The notes under the pieces: model-generated
The model's input: the letters and a program-made list of their open reading frames with translations, nothing else
What the model was told of the DNA's origin: nothing
Databases searched by the model: none
Translations under genes and position numbers: made by a program
In this document: piece after piece, positions 36,993 to 45,923 of the stretch
Layout: every line of letters begins with the position of its first letter
How positions within the stretch are numbered: the first letter of the stretch is position 1
From: Bradyrhizobium ottawaense
Lineage (GTDB): Bacteria; Pseudomonadota; Alphaproteobacteria; Rhizobiales; Xanthobacteraceae
Length of the DNA stretch: 64,000 bases
Reading direction: 5' to 3'
Assembly: GCF_900099825.1 (NCBI RefSeq)
Contig: NZ_LT629693.1
Location: 496,001-560,000, forward strand

Positions 36993-37192
36993 ATGCCCAA
37001 GCTGAAGACCAAGTCAGGCGCAAAAAGCGCTTCAAGGTGACTGCCACCGGCAAAGTGATGGCGGCCCACGCCGGCAAGCGCCACGGCATAATCGAGCGGA
37101 CCAAGAAGCAGATTCGTCAGCTTCGCGGCACCCGCGTGCTGTTCAAGACCGACGGCGACAACATCGAGAAATACTTCTTGCCGAACGCCTGA
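36993..37192 (+). pseudogene. rpmI: Extra copy of ribosomal protein L35, one base short
   Basis: ATGCCCAAGCTGAAGACC opens the normal L35 start ([10 protein letters not shown]). One A is then missing in the A-run at about codon 11, and the frame continues as [20 protein letters not shown] through [12 protein letters not shown] to EKYFLPNA. The span is exactly one base short of the 201 needed for 66 aa plus stop. No infC or rplT is adjacent, so this is not the standard rpmI-rplT locus. Either a second L35 gene is broken here, or the homopolymer was miscalled and the gene is intact. Confidence 0.8.
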
Positions 37193-37210
37193 TCGCAACC
37201 CGCGATCAGG
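37188..37210 (+). terminator. Hairpin at the end of the L35 copy
   Basis: CCTGATCGC and GCGATCAGG form a perfect 9-bp stem with a 5-nt loop; the stem includes the stop codon of the gene. The T-run is absent. Confidence 0.5.
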
Positions 37211-37293
37211 GTCCCACTTAGCTAAGCCGAGCCGCGTCCGCGCGGCGACCCTCCCGGCATGTCCGCTTTTCCGCCGCTGGTGGGGACCAAGCG

Positions 37294-37330
37294 AACATTC
37301 AGTCAGCGAAAAAACATTCAGTCAGCGAAA
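37294..37330. repeat. 19-bp tandem duplication
   Basis: AACATTCAGTCAGCGAAA occurs twice with 19-bp periodicity (37294-37311 and 37313-37330) in the gap between the L35 copy and the PRC-barrel gene. Confidence 0.9.
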
Positions 37331-37410
37331 TGTGAGCGGTTGCGATTTCTAAGTACGCGCCCTAGCTCACTGAGCGTCGTTCAGGACCGAATTGCTGTGA
37401 CCGATCCCGC

Positions 37411-38163
37411 CTATTCCACAAGCCAATAGTATCTGACTTCCCAATAGTCGTAGACGTCCTGGTTGCGGGCCCGATTCGTTTGTTCCCAGTTTTCCCCTTG
37501 TTCGATCTTCGGGGCGTTCTTAAGTTGCTCTTCGGTGATGTCCAGTTGGAAGCCATCGGGCTTTTCATTGTAGGTCAACATCGACCAGGGAATCGGATAG
37601 TGATCCTCGCCGATGCCGAGGAAGCCACCGAAACTCAGGATCGCGTAGGCGATCCGGCCGGTGAGCTGGTCGATCATCAAGCGCTCGACCTTCCCGATGC
37701 GCTTACCGCGCGCGTCATAGACTGGCATTCCCTCCACCCTGTCGCTTGTGATCAGGGATGAAGTTTGGCGCTCTTGCACCGGTGCGGGTTGCTCCCAATA
37801 ACCATGGACCCCCTCGCCGCGGTTCCCGTTCGCTTGCTCCCAGTTTTCCCCTCGTTCGATTTTCGGGGCGTTCTTGAGTTGCTCTTCGGTGATGTCTACG
37901 CGGTACCCGCCGAGCTTCTCATCGTAGTCCAGCATCGGCCAGGGAATCGGATAATGGTCCGCGCCGATGCCGAGGAAGCCCCCGAAACTCAGGACCGCGT
38001 AGGCGACGCAGCCGCTGGCTTTATCGATCACAAGGCGCTCGACCTTACCGATGCGCTTACCGTGCGCTGCATAGACCGGAGTTCCTTCGACGCGGTCGCT
38101 TGCGATCAGGGGGGATGTAGTTCCGTGCTCCGTCATGGGCGCGCGCTGCATTGTGGTCACCAT
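37411..38163 (-). CDS. Two-repeat PRC-barrel protein
   Basis: This 250-aa protein contains two PRC-barrel domains of about 90 residues each. The repeats share VEGTPVYAAHGKRIGKVERL / VEGMPVYDARGKRIGKVERL, SFGGFLGIG-x-DHYPIPW and DITEEQLKNAPKIE-x-GENWEQ. The near identity indicates a recent internal duplication. There is no signal peptide. ATG at 38163 is supported by GAGGAG upstream. PRC-barrel proteins bind RNA-processing or photosynthetic partners or act as stress proteins; the role here is unknown. A palindrome lies 133 bp upstream. Confidence 0.85.
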   Translation of the reverse strand: MVTTMQRAPMTEHGTTSPLIASDRVEGTPVYAAHGKRIGKVERLVIDKASGCVAYAVLSFGGFLGIGADHYPIPWPMLDYDEKLGGYRVDITEEQLKNAPKIERGENWEQANGNRGEGVHGYWEQPAPVQERQTSSLITSDRVEGMPVYDARGKRIGKVERLMIDQLTGRIAYAILSFGGFLGIGEDHYPIPWSMLTYNEKPDGFQLDITEEQLKNAPKIEQGENWEQTNRARNQDVYDYWEVRYYWLVE

Positions 38164-38295
38164 AGTATCGTCTCCTCGATTGCCAGCCCCCGGCTGCTCA
38201 CACGAAAATCGGTGCCTCGGCCTGGATCGCTGATCGGTGGTCCCGGAGCCTTGCACTCTGTTGCGAACGCTTACGCTGCCATCGCGCTCGTTGCA

Positions 38296-38309
38296 TTGAC
38301 AGTCGTCAA
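38296..38309. promoter_or_regulatory. Crp/Fnr-type palindrome (site 12)
   Basis: TTGACAGTCGTCAA lies 133 bp upstream of the two-repeat PRC-barrel gene (minus strand). Confidence 0.55.
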
Positions 38310-38319
38310 CGCTGGGAGG

Positions 38320-38490
38320 CCCTCGTCAAGCTGAAAGCTGCCCGTGCCCGCAAGCGCGCCACCGGCTCGGAGGTCGAAGGGCGCAAGAGCCTTGGCGAAA
38401 TCGATCAGAGAGACCACGGAGGCCAAACGGTCGAACTGGCCAAGAAGCTTCGCCGTAGAAAGCCGAAGGGCGGCAGACGCTCCCTGTGAG
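38320..38490 (+). pseudogene. Serine recombinase, internal fragment
   Basis: The plus frame reads LVKLKAARARKRATGSEVEG then RKSLGEI and KLRRRKPKGGRRSL before a stop. It matches the linker and early DNA-binding part of resolvase-type recombinases (LKAARDRKR-x-x-G-x-K-x-EGRKS). About 57 residues survive. Confidence 0.55.
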
Positions 38491-38532
38491 CGGTCGCCTT
38501 GTGCGGATTCCGACGAAGTCGCCCGGGTATGA

Positions 38533-38600
38533 TGGGATGATGTCGCCCGGGATTCCTGAATGATGTCGCCCACCGTAACGGAATGATGCCGCCCGGGTCG
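38533..38600. repeat. IS21-type end with repeated binding motifs
   Basis: GATG(T/C)CGCCC recurs at about 38538, 38562 and 38584, with a further related AGTCGCCCGGG near 38511. IS21-family elements carry such multiple direct repeats at their ends, and IstB/IstA remnants lie immediately inward. Confidence 0.55.
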
Positions 38601-38647
38601 CGAGCCTCGCTGGCCGATGGATTTGTGTCACCGGCGATGGTGGTTGG

Positions 38648-39393
38648 TCAAGCCTTCTGGTTGTGTTTGCCTCGTGTCCGGCGCATGCTTTCGCCGGCGA
38701 GTTCGATGCGGTGGGCATTGTGAACGAGACGGTCCAAGATGGCGTCGGCATAGGTCGGATCGCCGATTATTTCGTGCCATCGGTCTACTGGAAGCTGGGA
38801 GGTAATCATCGTGGAGCGGCGTCCATAGCGTTCCTCGAGGATTTCCAGGAGATCATGTCGGGCGGCGGCGTCGAGCGGCTCCAATCCCCAATCGTCGAGG
38901 ATCAAAAGGTCGGCGCGGCCGAGGTTGCGCAGAAGACGGGGATGGCGACCGTCGCCGCGGGCCAGCGCCAGTTCCTCGAACAGCCGAGGCACGCGCTGGT
39001 AGAGGACTGACCGGTTGTCCCGACATGCCTTGTGGCGGAGCGCCAGGCCAGCCAACTTTTGCCGACGCCGGTTGGATCGATTAGGGCCAGATTGTCGTGG
39101 GCGTTAATCCATTCGCCCTCGACGAGCTTCTGGAACAGGGCGCGGTCGAGACCGCGGGGACTGCGATAGTCGACATCCTCGACGCAGGCCTGCTGGCGTA
39201 ATTTGGCGACGCGCAGCCTTCTCGCGAGGCGTTTGTCTTGGCGCCAGGAGGCCTCGCGATCAAGTAGGAGCCCCAACCATTCGTGATGGCCGAGGCCGTC
39301 GGCCTCACCGGCGGCGGCGATTTCAACGAGAGCCTTGGCCATGCCATGCAAGCCGAGGGCGTAAGGCTGGTCGTAGGTTGGATGTTTGAGCAA
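38648..39393 (-). pseudogene. istB: IS21 IstB ATPase helper, frameshifted
   Basis: The N-terminal part (38902-39393) has HPTYDQPYALGLHGMAKAL, FQKLVEGEWI and a Walker A-like DPTGVGKSW in which the first Gly is Asp. Near 39045 the frame shifts to 38648-39055: [20 protein letters not shown], then [13 protein letters not shown] (Walker B), and [13 protein letters not shown]. Joined length is about 245 aa, normal for IstB. The element cannot be autonomous because IstA is also partial. Confidence 0.8.
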
Positions 39394-39404
39394 GGTCGGT
39401 TCTC

Positions 39405-39720
39405 CTAATTGTAGTAGCGCGGACCACGGATATTTGCGTGCAGGGTCGGCGTTCCGTCCGTCGCGCGCTTTTGCGCGGATCGCCGGTCGAGGTGGTTGTC
39501 GAGGATGGATTTGACCGAGCCATAAGTGCGTGCGCCGATGTCGATGGCGCGCTCGGCGGCGGCTTCGAGGCGGTCGGCGCCATACGGACGGGCCAGCCGG
39601 ACGACCCCCAGACAGGCGGGAAAGCCCTGTTCCGGGTGCCGACGCTGTACGAGGATCAGTTCACACAGCGCCGCAGTCGCAGGGCCGACCAGGCGCGTCG
39701 ACGCGGATGCGCTCAATCGT
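39405..39720 (-). pseudogene. istA: IS21 IstA transposase, C-terminal fragment
   Basis: The frame reads CELILVQRRHPEQGFPACLG, VVRLARPYGADRLEAAAERA, then the SVKSILDNHLDR segment. This is the conserved C-terminal end of IS21-type IstA. The catalytic integrase core is absent. The 5' side joins unrelated sequence near 39720. Confidence 0.7.
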
Positions 39721-39815
39721 CCACCCCCGCAGCTTAAGATCGCGATGGCGGCGGGCTTCGTCGATATTGGACGCCAACTCGGAGATGCGATCGTCGAACT
39801 CGACGAGTTGCGTGC

Positions 39816-39905
39816 CAGCGCGACACTCGGCGGCGGTTGCGAGGAGAGGCCTTTGACGGGATAGCGATAGATGCTGGTGATCTGCGCTGGCTGGATGGAG
39901 GACAT
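39816..39905 (-). pseudogene. MOSC N-terminal-like fragment
   Basis: A 30-residue stretch, ending in ITSIYRYPVKGLSSQ, matches the start of MOSC-domain proteins (the S-x-IYRYPVKGLS motif). The frame does not continue as a MOSC protein; it is a relic beside the IS21 remnant. Confidence 0.5.
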
Positions 39906-40033
39906 CCGGCTTCTTAGGAGTTTCCCTGGCCGGGCGCCACCGCGCACGAAGCTGCCTCTTCCGTTTCCGGAACCCTGTTCCCACATTTGCCCCAAGCCGG
40001 CGCCAACTTCGGCGACGAAAGCCGCCTGGCCGG

Positions 40034-40047
40034 TTGAGGAATGTCAA
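40034..40047. promoter_or_regulatory. Relaxed FixK-type box upstream of clpB
   Basis: TTGAGGAATGTCAA fits TTGA-N6-TCAA but not the TTGAC core. It lies 185 bp upstream of the clpB ATG. Confidence 0.35.
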
Positions 40048-40091
40048 TGCGGCCTCGCGGAAACCCAATCAAGATGCTTTATCCGTGCCTC

Positions 40092-40201
40092 GCGCATGAT
40101 CCGCTAAAGTGTAGGCGGTTTAGCAACCAGATCATGCGCTCCTTTAAATTTGGAGCGCGATCGGACGCAAAACCGGGTTCCCCTTTTGCTGATCGCGCTC
40201 C
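40092..40201. repeat. Double-hairpin REP-like element
   Basis: Two palindromes lie in tandem. GCGCATGATC (40092-40101) pairs with GATCATGCGC (40130-40139), with an inner GCTAAA/TTTAGC stem. GGAGCGCGATC (40152-40162) pairs with GATCGCGCTCC (40191-40201). The type with GCATGATC arms resembles a dispersed intergenic palindrome of Bradyrhizobium. It ends 31 bp before clpB. Confidence 0.7.
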
Positions 40202-40232
40202 GGGCGGAGCGGCAGGCCGAGGGAAATCAACG

Positions 40233-42872
40233 ATGAATATTGAAAAATACACCGAGCGGGCGCGCGGTTTCATCCAGTCTGCGCAATCGCTGGCGGTGCG
40301 CGACGGACACCAGCAGTTCTCGTCGCTGCATATGCTGAAAGTGTTGCTGGACGACAGCGAGGGGCTTGCCGGCGGTCTGATCGATCGCGCCGGCGGTAAT
40401 TCCCGTGCCATCCTCAAAGCCACCGAGGATGCGCTCAACAAACTGCCCAAAGTCTCCGGAAGCGGTGCGGGCCAGGTCTATCTGGCCCCCGATCTGGCGC
40501 GCGCCTTCGATGCTTCAGAAAAAGCCGCCGAAAAGGCCGGCGACAGCTTTGTCACGGTCGAGCGGCTGCTGCTCGGGCTGACGCTCGAGAAGGGCAGCGA
40601 GGCCGGCGCGATCCTGAGCAAGGGCGGCGTCACGCCGCAGAACCTCAATGCGGCGATCGAGGCGCTGCGCAGGGGACGCACCGCCGACAGCGCCACGGCC
40701 GAAAACGCCTATGACGCGCTGAAGAAGTATTCCCGCGATCTCACGCAGGCCGCGCGCGACGGCAAGCTCGATCCCGTGATCGGGCGCGACGAGGAAATCC
40801 GCCGCACCATCCAGGTGCTCTCCCGCCGGACCAAGAACAATCCGGTGCTGATCGGCGAGCCCGGCGTCGGCAAGACCGCGATCGTCGAGGGCCTGGCGCT
40901 TCGGATCCTCAACGGCGACGTACCGGAGAGCCTGAAAGACAAGAAGCTGCTGTCGCTCGATTTGGGTTCGCTGATCGCGGGCGCCAAGTACCGCGGCGAG
41001 TTCGAGGAGCGGTTGAAGGCCGTGCTGCAGGAGGTCACTTCGGCCGAGGGCAGCATCATCCTGTTCATCGACGAGATGCATACGCTGATCGGCGCCGGCA
41101 AGGCCGACGGCGCGATGGATGCCTCCAACCTGCTGAAGCCGGCGCTGGCCCGCGGCGAACTGCATTGCATCGGCGCCACCACGCTCGACGAATATCGAAA
41201 GCACGTCGAAAAGGACGCCGCTCTGGCGCGCCGGTTCCAGCCGATCTTCGTCAGCGAGCCCACGGTCGAGGATACCATCTCGATCCTGCGCGGCCTGAAG
41301 GACAAATACGAGCAGCACCATGGCGTGCGCATCACCGACTCCGCGTTGGTGGCGGCGACTACGCTGTCGAACCGCTACATCACCGACCGTTTCCTGCCCG
41401 ACAAGGCCATCGATCTGATGGACGAGGCGGCGGCGCGGCTGAAGATGCAGGTCGATTCCAAGCCGGAAGAACTCGATTCGATGGATCGGGAAATCATCCG
41501 GCTGAAAATCGAGCAGGAGGCGCTGAAGAAGGAAACCGATGCCGGCTCGAAGAGCCGCCTGCAGACGCTGGAAAAGGAACTTGCCGATCTCGAGGAGAAA
41601 TCGGCGGCGCTGACCTCGCGCTGGAGCGCGGAGAAGAACAAGCTCTCCAACGCCCAGAAGCTGAAGAGCGAACTCGACGGCCTGCGGATCGAACTTGCCA
41701 ACGCGCAGCGCCGCGGCGAATTCCAGCGTGCCGGCGAACTGGCCTATGGCCGGATTCCCGAGCTCGAAAAAAGGCTCGCCGATACCGAGGCCAACGAAAA
41801 TCCCGGCGAAATGATGGAGGAGGCGGTGACCGCCAACCACATCGCGCAGGTGGTGTCGCGCTGGACCGGCGTGCCCGTCGACAAGATGCTGGAAGGCGAA
41901 AAGGACAAGCTTCTGAAGATGGAGGATAGCCTCGGCAAGCGCGTGGTCGGCCAGGCCGAAGCCGTGCGTGCGGTGGCGACTGCCGTGCGCCGTTCGCGCG
42001 CCGGCCTGCAGGATCCGAACCGGCCAATGGGCTCGTTCATGTTCCTAGGGCCGACCGGCGTCGGCAAGACCGAGCTGACCAAGGCGCTGGCGGAATATCT
42101 GTTCAACGACGAGACCGCGATGGTGCGCCTCGACATGTCCGAATACATGGAAAAGCATTCGGTATCGCGGCTGATCGGCGCGCCTCCCGGCTATGTCGGC
42201 TATGACGAGGGCGGCGCGCTGACCGAGGCGGTGCGCCGGCGGCCCTATCAGGTGGTGCTGTTCGACGAGATCGAGAAGGCGCATCCCGATGTCTTCAACG
42301 TGCTGCTGCAGGTGCTCGACGACGGCCGCCTGACCGACGGTCAGGGCCGCACCGTCGACTTCCGCAACACGCTGATCATCATGACCTCGAACCTCGGTTC
42401 GGAGTTCCTGGTCAACCAGCCGGAAGGCGAGGACACCTCCGAAGTGCGCGAGCAGGTGATGGGCATGGTGCGTGCGCATTTCCGGCCCGAGTTCCTCAAC
42501 CGCGTCGACGAGATCATCCTGTTCCACCGCCTGCAGAAGAGCGAGATGGGCCGGATCGTCGAGATCCAGTTCGCCCGCCTCCAGAAGCTGCTGGAAGAGC
42601 GCAAGATCGTGCTCACGCTCGATGCCGCGGCGCGCGACTGGCTGGCGGCCAAGGGCTGGGATCCCGCCTATGGCGCAAGGCCGTTGAAGCGGGTGATCCA
42701 GCGTAGTCTACAAGATCCGCTGGCGGAGATGATCCTCGCCGGCGACGTCAAGGACGGCGATCGTGTCGCGATTTCGGTCGAAGGCAACGTGCTGACCTTC
42801 AACGGCAAGGCGCCTCAAACCGCCGAGATCGCGCCATTCGAGACGCCGGCGCCGAAACGGAGATTACACTGA
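40233..42872 (+). CDS. clpB: ClpB disaggregase
   Basis: This 879-aa AAA+ chaperone would pull proteins out of aggregates with DnaK. An N-terminal Clp domain (residues 1-150) is followed by the first ATPase domain (Walker A GEPGVGKT, about 208; Walker [10 protein letters not shown]). A coiled-coil M domain (about 400-530, [20 protein letters not shown]) and the second ATPase (GPTGVGKTE, about 607; arginine fingers follow) come next, then the C-terminal oligomerisation region. The M domain marks ClpB rather than ClpA/C. The ATG at 40233 ([13 protein letters not shown]) is the family start. No dnaK is adjacent, but one lies 20 kb away. Confidence 0.96.
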   Translation: MNIEKYTERARGFIQSAQSLAVRDGHQQFSSLHMLKVLLDDSEGLAGGLIDRAGGNSRAILKATEDALNKLPKVSGSGAGQVYLAPDLARAFDASEKAAEKAGDSFVTVERLLLGLTLEKGSEAGAILSKGGVTPQNLNAAIEALRRGRTADSATAENAYDALKKYSRDLTQAARDGKLDPVIGRDEEIRRTIQVLSRRTKNNPVLIGEPGVGKTAIVEGLALRILNGDVPESLKDKKLLSLDLGSLIAGAKYRGEFEERLKAVLQEVTSAEGSIILFIDEMHTLIGAGKADGAMDASNLLKPALARGELHCIGATTLDEYRKHVEKDAALARRFQPIFVSEPTVEDTISILRGLKDKYEQHHGVRITDSALVAATTLSNRYITDRFLPDKAIDLMDEAAARLKMQVDSKPEELDSMDREIIRLKIEQEALKKETDAGSKSRLQTLEKELADLEEKSAALTSRWSAEKNKLSNAQKLKSELDGLRIELANAQRRGEFQRAGELAYGRIPELEKRLADTEANENPGEMMEEAVTANHIAQVVSRWTGVPVDKMLEGEKDKLLKMEDSLGKRVVGQAEAVRAVATAVRRSRAGLQDPNRPMGSFMFLGPTGVGKTELTKALAEYLFNDETAMVRLDMSEYMEKHSVSRLIGAPPGYVGYDEGGALTEAVRRRPYQVVLFDEIEKAHPDVFNVLLQVLDDGRLTDGQGRTVDFRNTLIIMTSNLGSEFLVNQPEGEDTSEVREQVMGMVRAHFRPEFLNRVDEIILFHRLQKSEMGRIVEIQFARLQKLLEERKIVLTLDAAARDWLAAKGWDPAYGARPLKRVIQRSLQDPLAEMILAGDVKDGDRVAISVEGNVLTFNGKAPQTAEIAPFETPAPKRRLH

Positions 42873-42880
42873 ATTGCCTG

Positions 42881-42912
42881 CCCCGGACGCCGCGCAGCGC
42901 GCTGCGCCGGGG
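42881..42912 (+). terminator. GC-rich hairpin after clpB
   Basis: CCCCGG...GCGC and GCGC...CCGGGG form a long, slightly bulged stem 8 bp after the clpB stop. No T-run follows, but the position suits a terminator. Confidence 0.55.
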
Positions 42913-43028
42913 AATCAGACCTAACTAGCGACGGGACCGGCTTCCTTGTCATCGTCCTCACTCGGATCAAGCTCCGCGAGGATATTCAAACGGCCGTTCG
43001 CGCGATGATTCGCGCCATGCCTTCAACC

Positions 43029-43255
43029 GTACGATAATGTTGAAAAAGTCGAAAATCGAACGACATCAAAAAACTCGCGAAAGTTCATTCTTAGTCGTCT
43101 TCAACGTTGCAAGGTGCTCGAGCGCCAATACGAACGCCAGTGGTGGTTTTTGTGCCAAACGATGTGGTCCCTCAGGTCTGCACGAGGGAAACGCATCGGC
43201 GGCCTCGAGAAATTTCGCGCCTGGCCCCAAAAGGACTTTTTCAACAGTATCGTAC
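43029..43255. mobile_element. MITE-like segment with 22-bp inverted repeats
   Basis: GTACGATAATGTTGAAAAAGTC (43029-43050) is the reverse complement, with one mismatch, of the 22 bases at 43234-43255. They enclose 183 bp with no convincing gene. The arrangement suggests a non-autonomous element or a deleted insertion sequence directly before the IS630-type transposase. Confidence 0.55.
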
Positions 43256-44309
43256 CATTGCGAACGGATTTTTCAGCCAGCGAGCTTCGACGACTGGCCA
43301 AGCGGTCGAATGATAACAATCAAAGTCGGCGGCTATTGTCGCTGGCGGCGGTCCTGGAAGGGATGAACCGTACCGACGCAGCCCGGATCGGTGGCATGGA
43401 TCGCCAGACCCTGCGCGACTGGGTGCATCGCTTCAATGAAGCGGGCCCCGAGGGATTGCTGGACAATCGGGCGAGTGGCCCGGCTCCGCGGCTGTCGCCG
43501 GATCAGAAGGCCGAACTCGCGGCCATCGTCGAAGCTGGCCCCGACCGCGAAGTCGATGGCGTGGTTCGCTGGCGGCGCGTCGATCTAGCTAAAGCGGGTC
43601 ATCGCCGAGCGCTTCGGCGTCGACTATCATGTGCGGCATGTGGGCACGTTGCTGAAGAAGATAGGTTTCTCGCATATCAGCGCGCGGCCGCGTCATCCTC
43701 GGCAGGATGCCCCGATCATCGAGGCTTTCAAAAAAACTTCTCGCGCGCGTTGAGCGTGCATCTGGCGGAGGTGCCCGAGGGGACCCCGATCGAGATCTGG
43801 CTTCAGGATGAAGCCAGGATCGGTCAGAAGAATGGCGTCGGCAATGGGCCAGGCGCGGGTCGCGGCCGCGACAGCCCGCCGACCAGCGCTACGAAAATGC
43901 TTACCTGTTCGCTGCCATCTGTCCGGCGCGCGGAACCGGCGCCGCGCTCGCGCTGCCGCAAGCCGATACCGCAGCCATGCAACTCCATCTCAACGAGATA
44001 TCCCGTCACGTCGCCCCGGGCGCGCAGGCCGTCCTGCTGATGGACCGCGCCGGGTGGCACACGACGGCAAGCCTCGACATGCCCAAAAACATCACGCCGA
44101 TCTTGCTGCCATCTCGCGCGCCAGAATTGAATCCGGTCGAGAACATCTGGCAGTAAATGCGGGCGAATTGGCTCTCCAACCGGGTCTTCGAAACCTATGA
44201 CGCCATCATCGACGCGGCTTGCGAGGCCTTGCGAAAGCTCGTCGCTCAACCCGATACAATCACCTCAATCCGGATGCGGGACTGGGCGCACGTCGGTCAA
44301 TCCCAATGA
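43247..44309 (+). pseudogene. IS630-type transposase, multiply broken
   Basis: The N-terminal helix-turn-helix part (SNDNNQSRRLLSLAAVLEGM, NRTDAARIGGMDRQTLRDW, VHRFNEAGPEGLLD) is in frame to about 43580. The middle (KRVIAERFGVDYHVRHVGTL) and the catalytic part (IWLQDEARIGQKNG, LLMDRAGWHTTASL, LNPVENIWQ) lie in other frames. A TAA interrupts after IWQ. The family DDE residues are present but never in a single frame. Confidence 0.8.
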
Positions 44310-44341
44310 CCGTTGGTATTACCCACCGACAGACAAAAAGG

Positions 44342-44905
44342 CTAGGCCGCGGTTCGACTGAGCGCCATCGGCTCCGGCCGGCGATCAGGCAACCTTGCAC
44401 CGGCACGGTCTTCCAGGGCGCCCCGGTTCAGAATTTTTACCGTTCGCTTGCCTGCCAAAGTAATGATGCCGCGGTGCTGCAGATCCGTAATGGCACGACA
44501 CACGGTCTCGACCGAGCCGGCGAGATATTCGGCTATGTCATAGCACGTGACGGGCAGTTCCACCTGCCCCTTGGTTCCAACGCTCGCCCGTCAAGCGAAA
44601 GCACGAAGGATCCGACCTTCTCAAGCGCGGTTACGCCACCAAGGATCAGGAGTTGTTCCTGGGATCGCGTGAGGGACTGAAACGCTACCTCGCGCAGTTC
44701 ACGCGCGAACTTCGGATCACGCTCCGCGAAACGTTCAACCCGTCCCGGGATAGCTCGCAAGCACAGTCTTCTCGGCAATCGCTTCGATCGTCTCCTCCCT
44801 CCTGCTGTCCGAGACAAAGAAGAAATCCCGCGGCAGCATCAAATCGACGATTTGTCGCCGCCCGTCCGAGCGGATTGAGCAGCGCCGGACCGCGCCAACG
44901 ATAAC
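44342..44905 (-). pseudogene. Crp/Fnr-type regulator, 5'-truncated and frameshifted copy
   Basis: Pieces on the minus strand match the intact regulator at 59097-59783. They are VDLMLPRDFFFVSDSRRE, RFAERDPKFARELREVAFQS, VGSFVLSLDGRA, the helix-turn-helix CYDIAEYLAGSVETVCRAIT and KRTVKILNRGALEDRAG. Shifts lie near 44755 and 44560. The first 45 or so residues are missing beyond 44905. The DNA-recognition helix is identical in its key positions to that of the intact copy. Confidence 0.8.
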
Positions 44906-44943
44906 GTGGTCGCAGAATCCGCCCGAGCCAATTTCGTGTGATA

Positions 44944-44957
44944 TTGACGGGGGTCAA
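44944..44957. promoter_or_regulatory. Crp/Fnr-type palindrome (site 13)
   Basis: TTGACGGGGGTCAA lies 110 bp upstream of the exported protein at 45067 and 39 bp from the broken end of the Crp/Fnr pseudogene. Confidence 0.55.
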
Positions 44958-45066
44958 CGCTCGCCAAGCTTCTTGCCTTTATCAAATCCGCACAACCCCG
45001 CGGTTGGCACGAGTGTCGCCCCAATAGCGAGATCGGTCTGAATCCCTCATTCGTCAGGAGACAGTC

Positions 45067-45465
45067 ATGAGCAAACTTATTCACGCAGCCGCAACCACCG
45101 TTGCGATCTTGAGCAGCGTCGGCTTCGCCGCCGCCCAGAATGCGTCCAACCACCCCGATCTGACCCCGACCCAGCAGCGGACGCTTAGCCAAGGGCTTGC
45201 GAATTCGCCATCACAGTCCGCGCCGGCCGCACAACCCCAGGTCGGCGACAGGATGCCCGATTCCATGACGGCGCAATCGCTTCCCAGCAATGTCACCGAT
45301 CAGGTTCCCGAGGCAAAGAACCTGTTGTTCGTGAAGCTGCCGGACCGCGTCTTGTTGATCGATCCGGATAACAAGGTCGTGACCGAACTCGTCATGGACA
45401 GCGGCGCAAGCAGTGACACCACCACCGGCTCGAGTTCCGGCAGTTCCGACCGGCCTTCCCGATAG
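45067..45465 (+). CDS. Exported DUF1236-like protein
   Basis: The 132-aa protein has a signal peptide (LIHAAATTVAILSSVGFAAA, cleavage before QN) and a low-complexity Ser/Gln/Pro middle. The C-terminal motif NLLFVKLPDRVLLIDPDNKV resembles the end of DUF1236 proteins. The tail is Ser/Gly-rich. A GGAG site sits before ATG. It probably acts in the periplasm; function unknown. A PRC-barrel exported protein follows 59 bp later. Confidence 0.7.
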   Translation: MSKLIHAAATTVAILSSVGFAAAQNASNHPDLTPTQQRTLSQGLANSPSQSAPAAQPQVGDRMPDSMTAQSLPSNVTDQVPEAKNLLFVKLPDRVLLIDPDNKVVTELVMDSGASSDTTTGSSSGSSDRPSR

Positions 45466-45524
45466 CAAGCGGGGAGTGCGGAAGCGGGCGTCCCGGATAG
45501 TTACCGGATAGTGGGAGAGGTCTC

Positions 45525-45917
45525 ATGAACAGGTCTCGAGTTTCATTATTGGCTGCCGTCCTGGTCACGGCCACGCTATTGCCGTCGGCGGATCGTGCGA
45601 CCGCACAGGAAGTCGGCCTCGCTCCGCTGGACGTCAAAGAGGTCGCCAGGGGCTACCGTGCCGAAGCGCTCAAGCTGAAGCCGGTCGCCAACGAGAAGAG
45701 CCAGGTGCTCGGGAAGGTCAGTGATTTCATCTTTAGCAAGGACGGCAGCAACATCTTTGTCGTCCTTGCGGTCGACGATATTCCCGGACCGGGTAGCCAC
45801 CTCATCGCGATTCCCTTCCGCAGCATCAAACTGGACGATCCCTCCGGCTATCTTGTGCTGCCGGGAGCAAGCGCCGCAGCACTCGATAAGCTACCGGTTT
45901 TCGCCTACAATCGGTGA
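45525..45917 (+). CDS. Exported PRC-barrel protein
   Basis: This 130-aa protein has a signal peptide (LLAAVLVTATLLPSADRATA, cleavage before QE) and one PRC-barrel domain: LGKVSDFIFSKDGSNIFVVL, SHLIAIPFRSIKLDD and LVLPGASAAALDKLP. It is a paralog of the exported PRC-barrel protein at 60199, sharing the pattern VA-[KR]-GYR, P-GAS and the C-terminal F-x-Y-x motif. It is probably periplasmic. Confidence 0.78.
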   Translation: MNRSRVSLLAAVLVTATLLPSADRATAQEVGLAPLDVKEVARGYRAEALKLKPVANEKSQVLGKVSDFIFSKDGSNIFVVLAVDDIPGPGSHLIAIPFRSIKLDDPSGYLVLPGASAAALDKLPVFAYNR

Positions 45918-45923
45918 CTCTGC

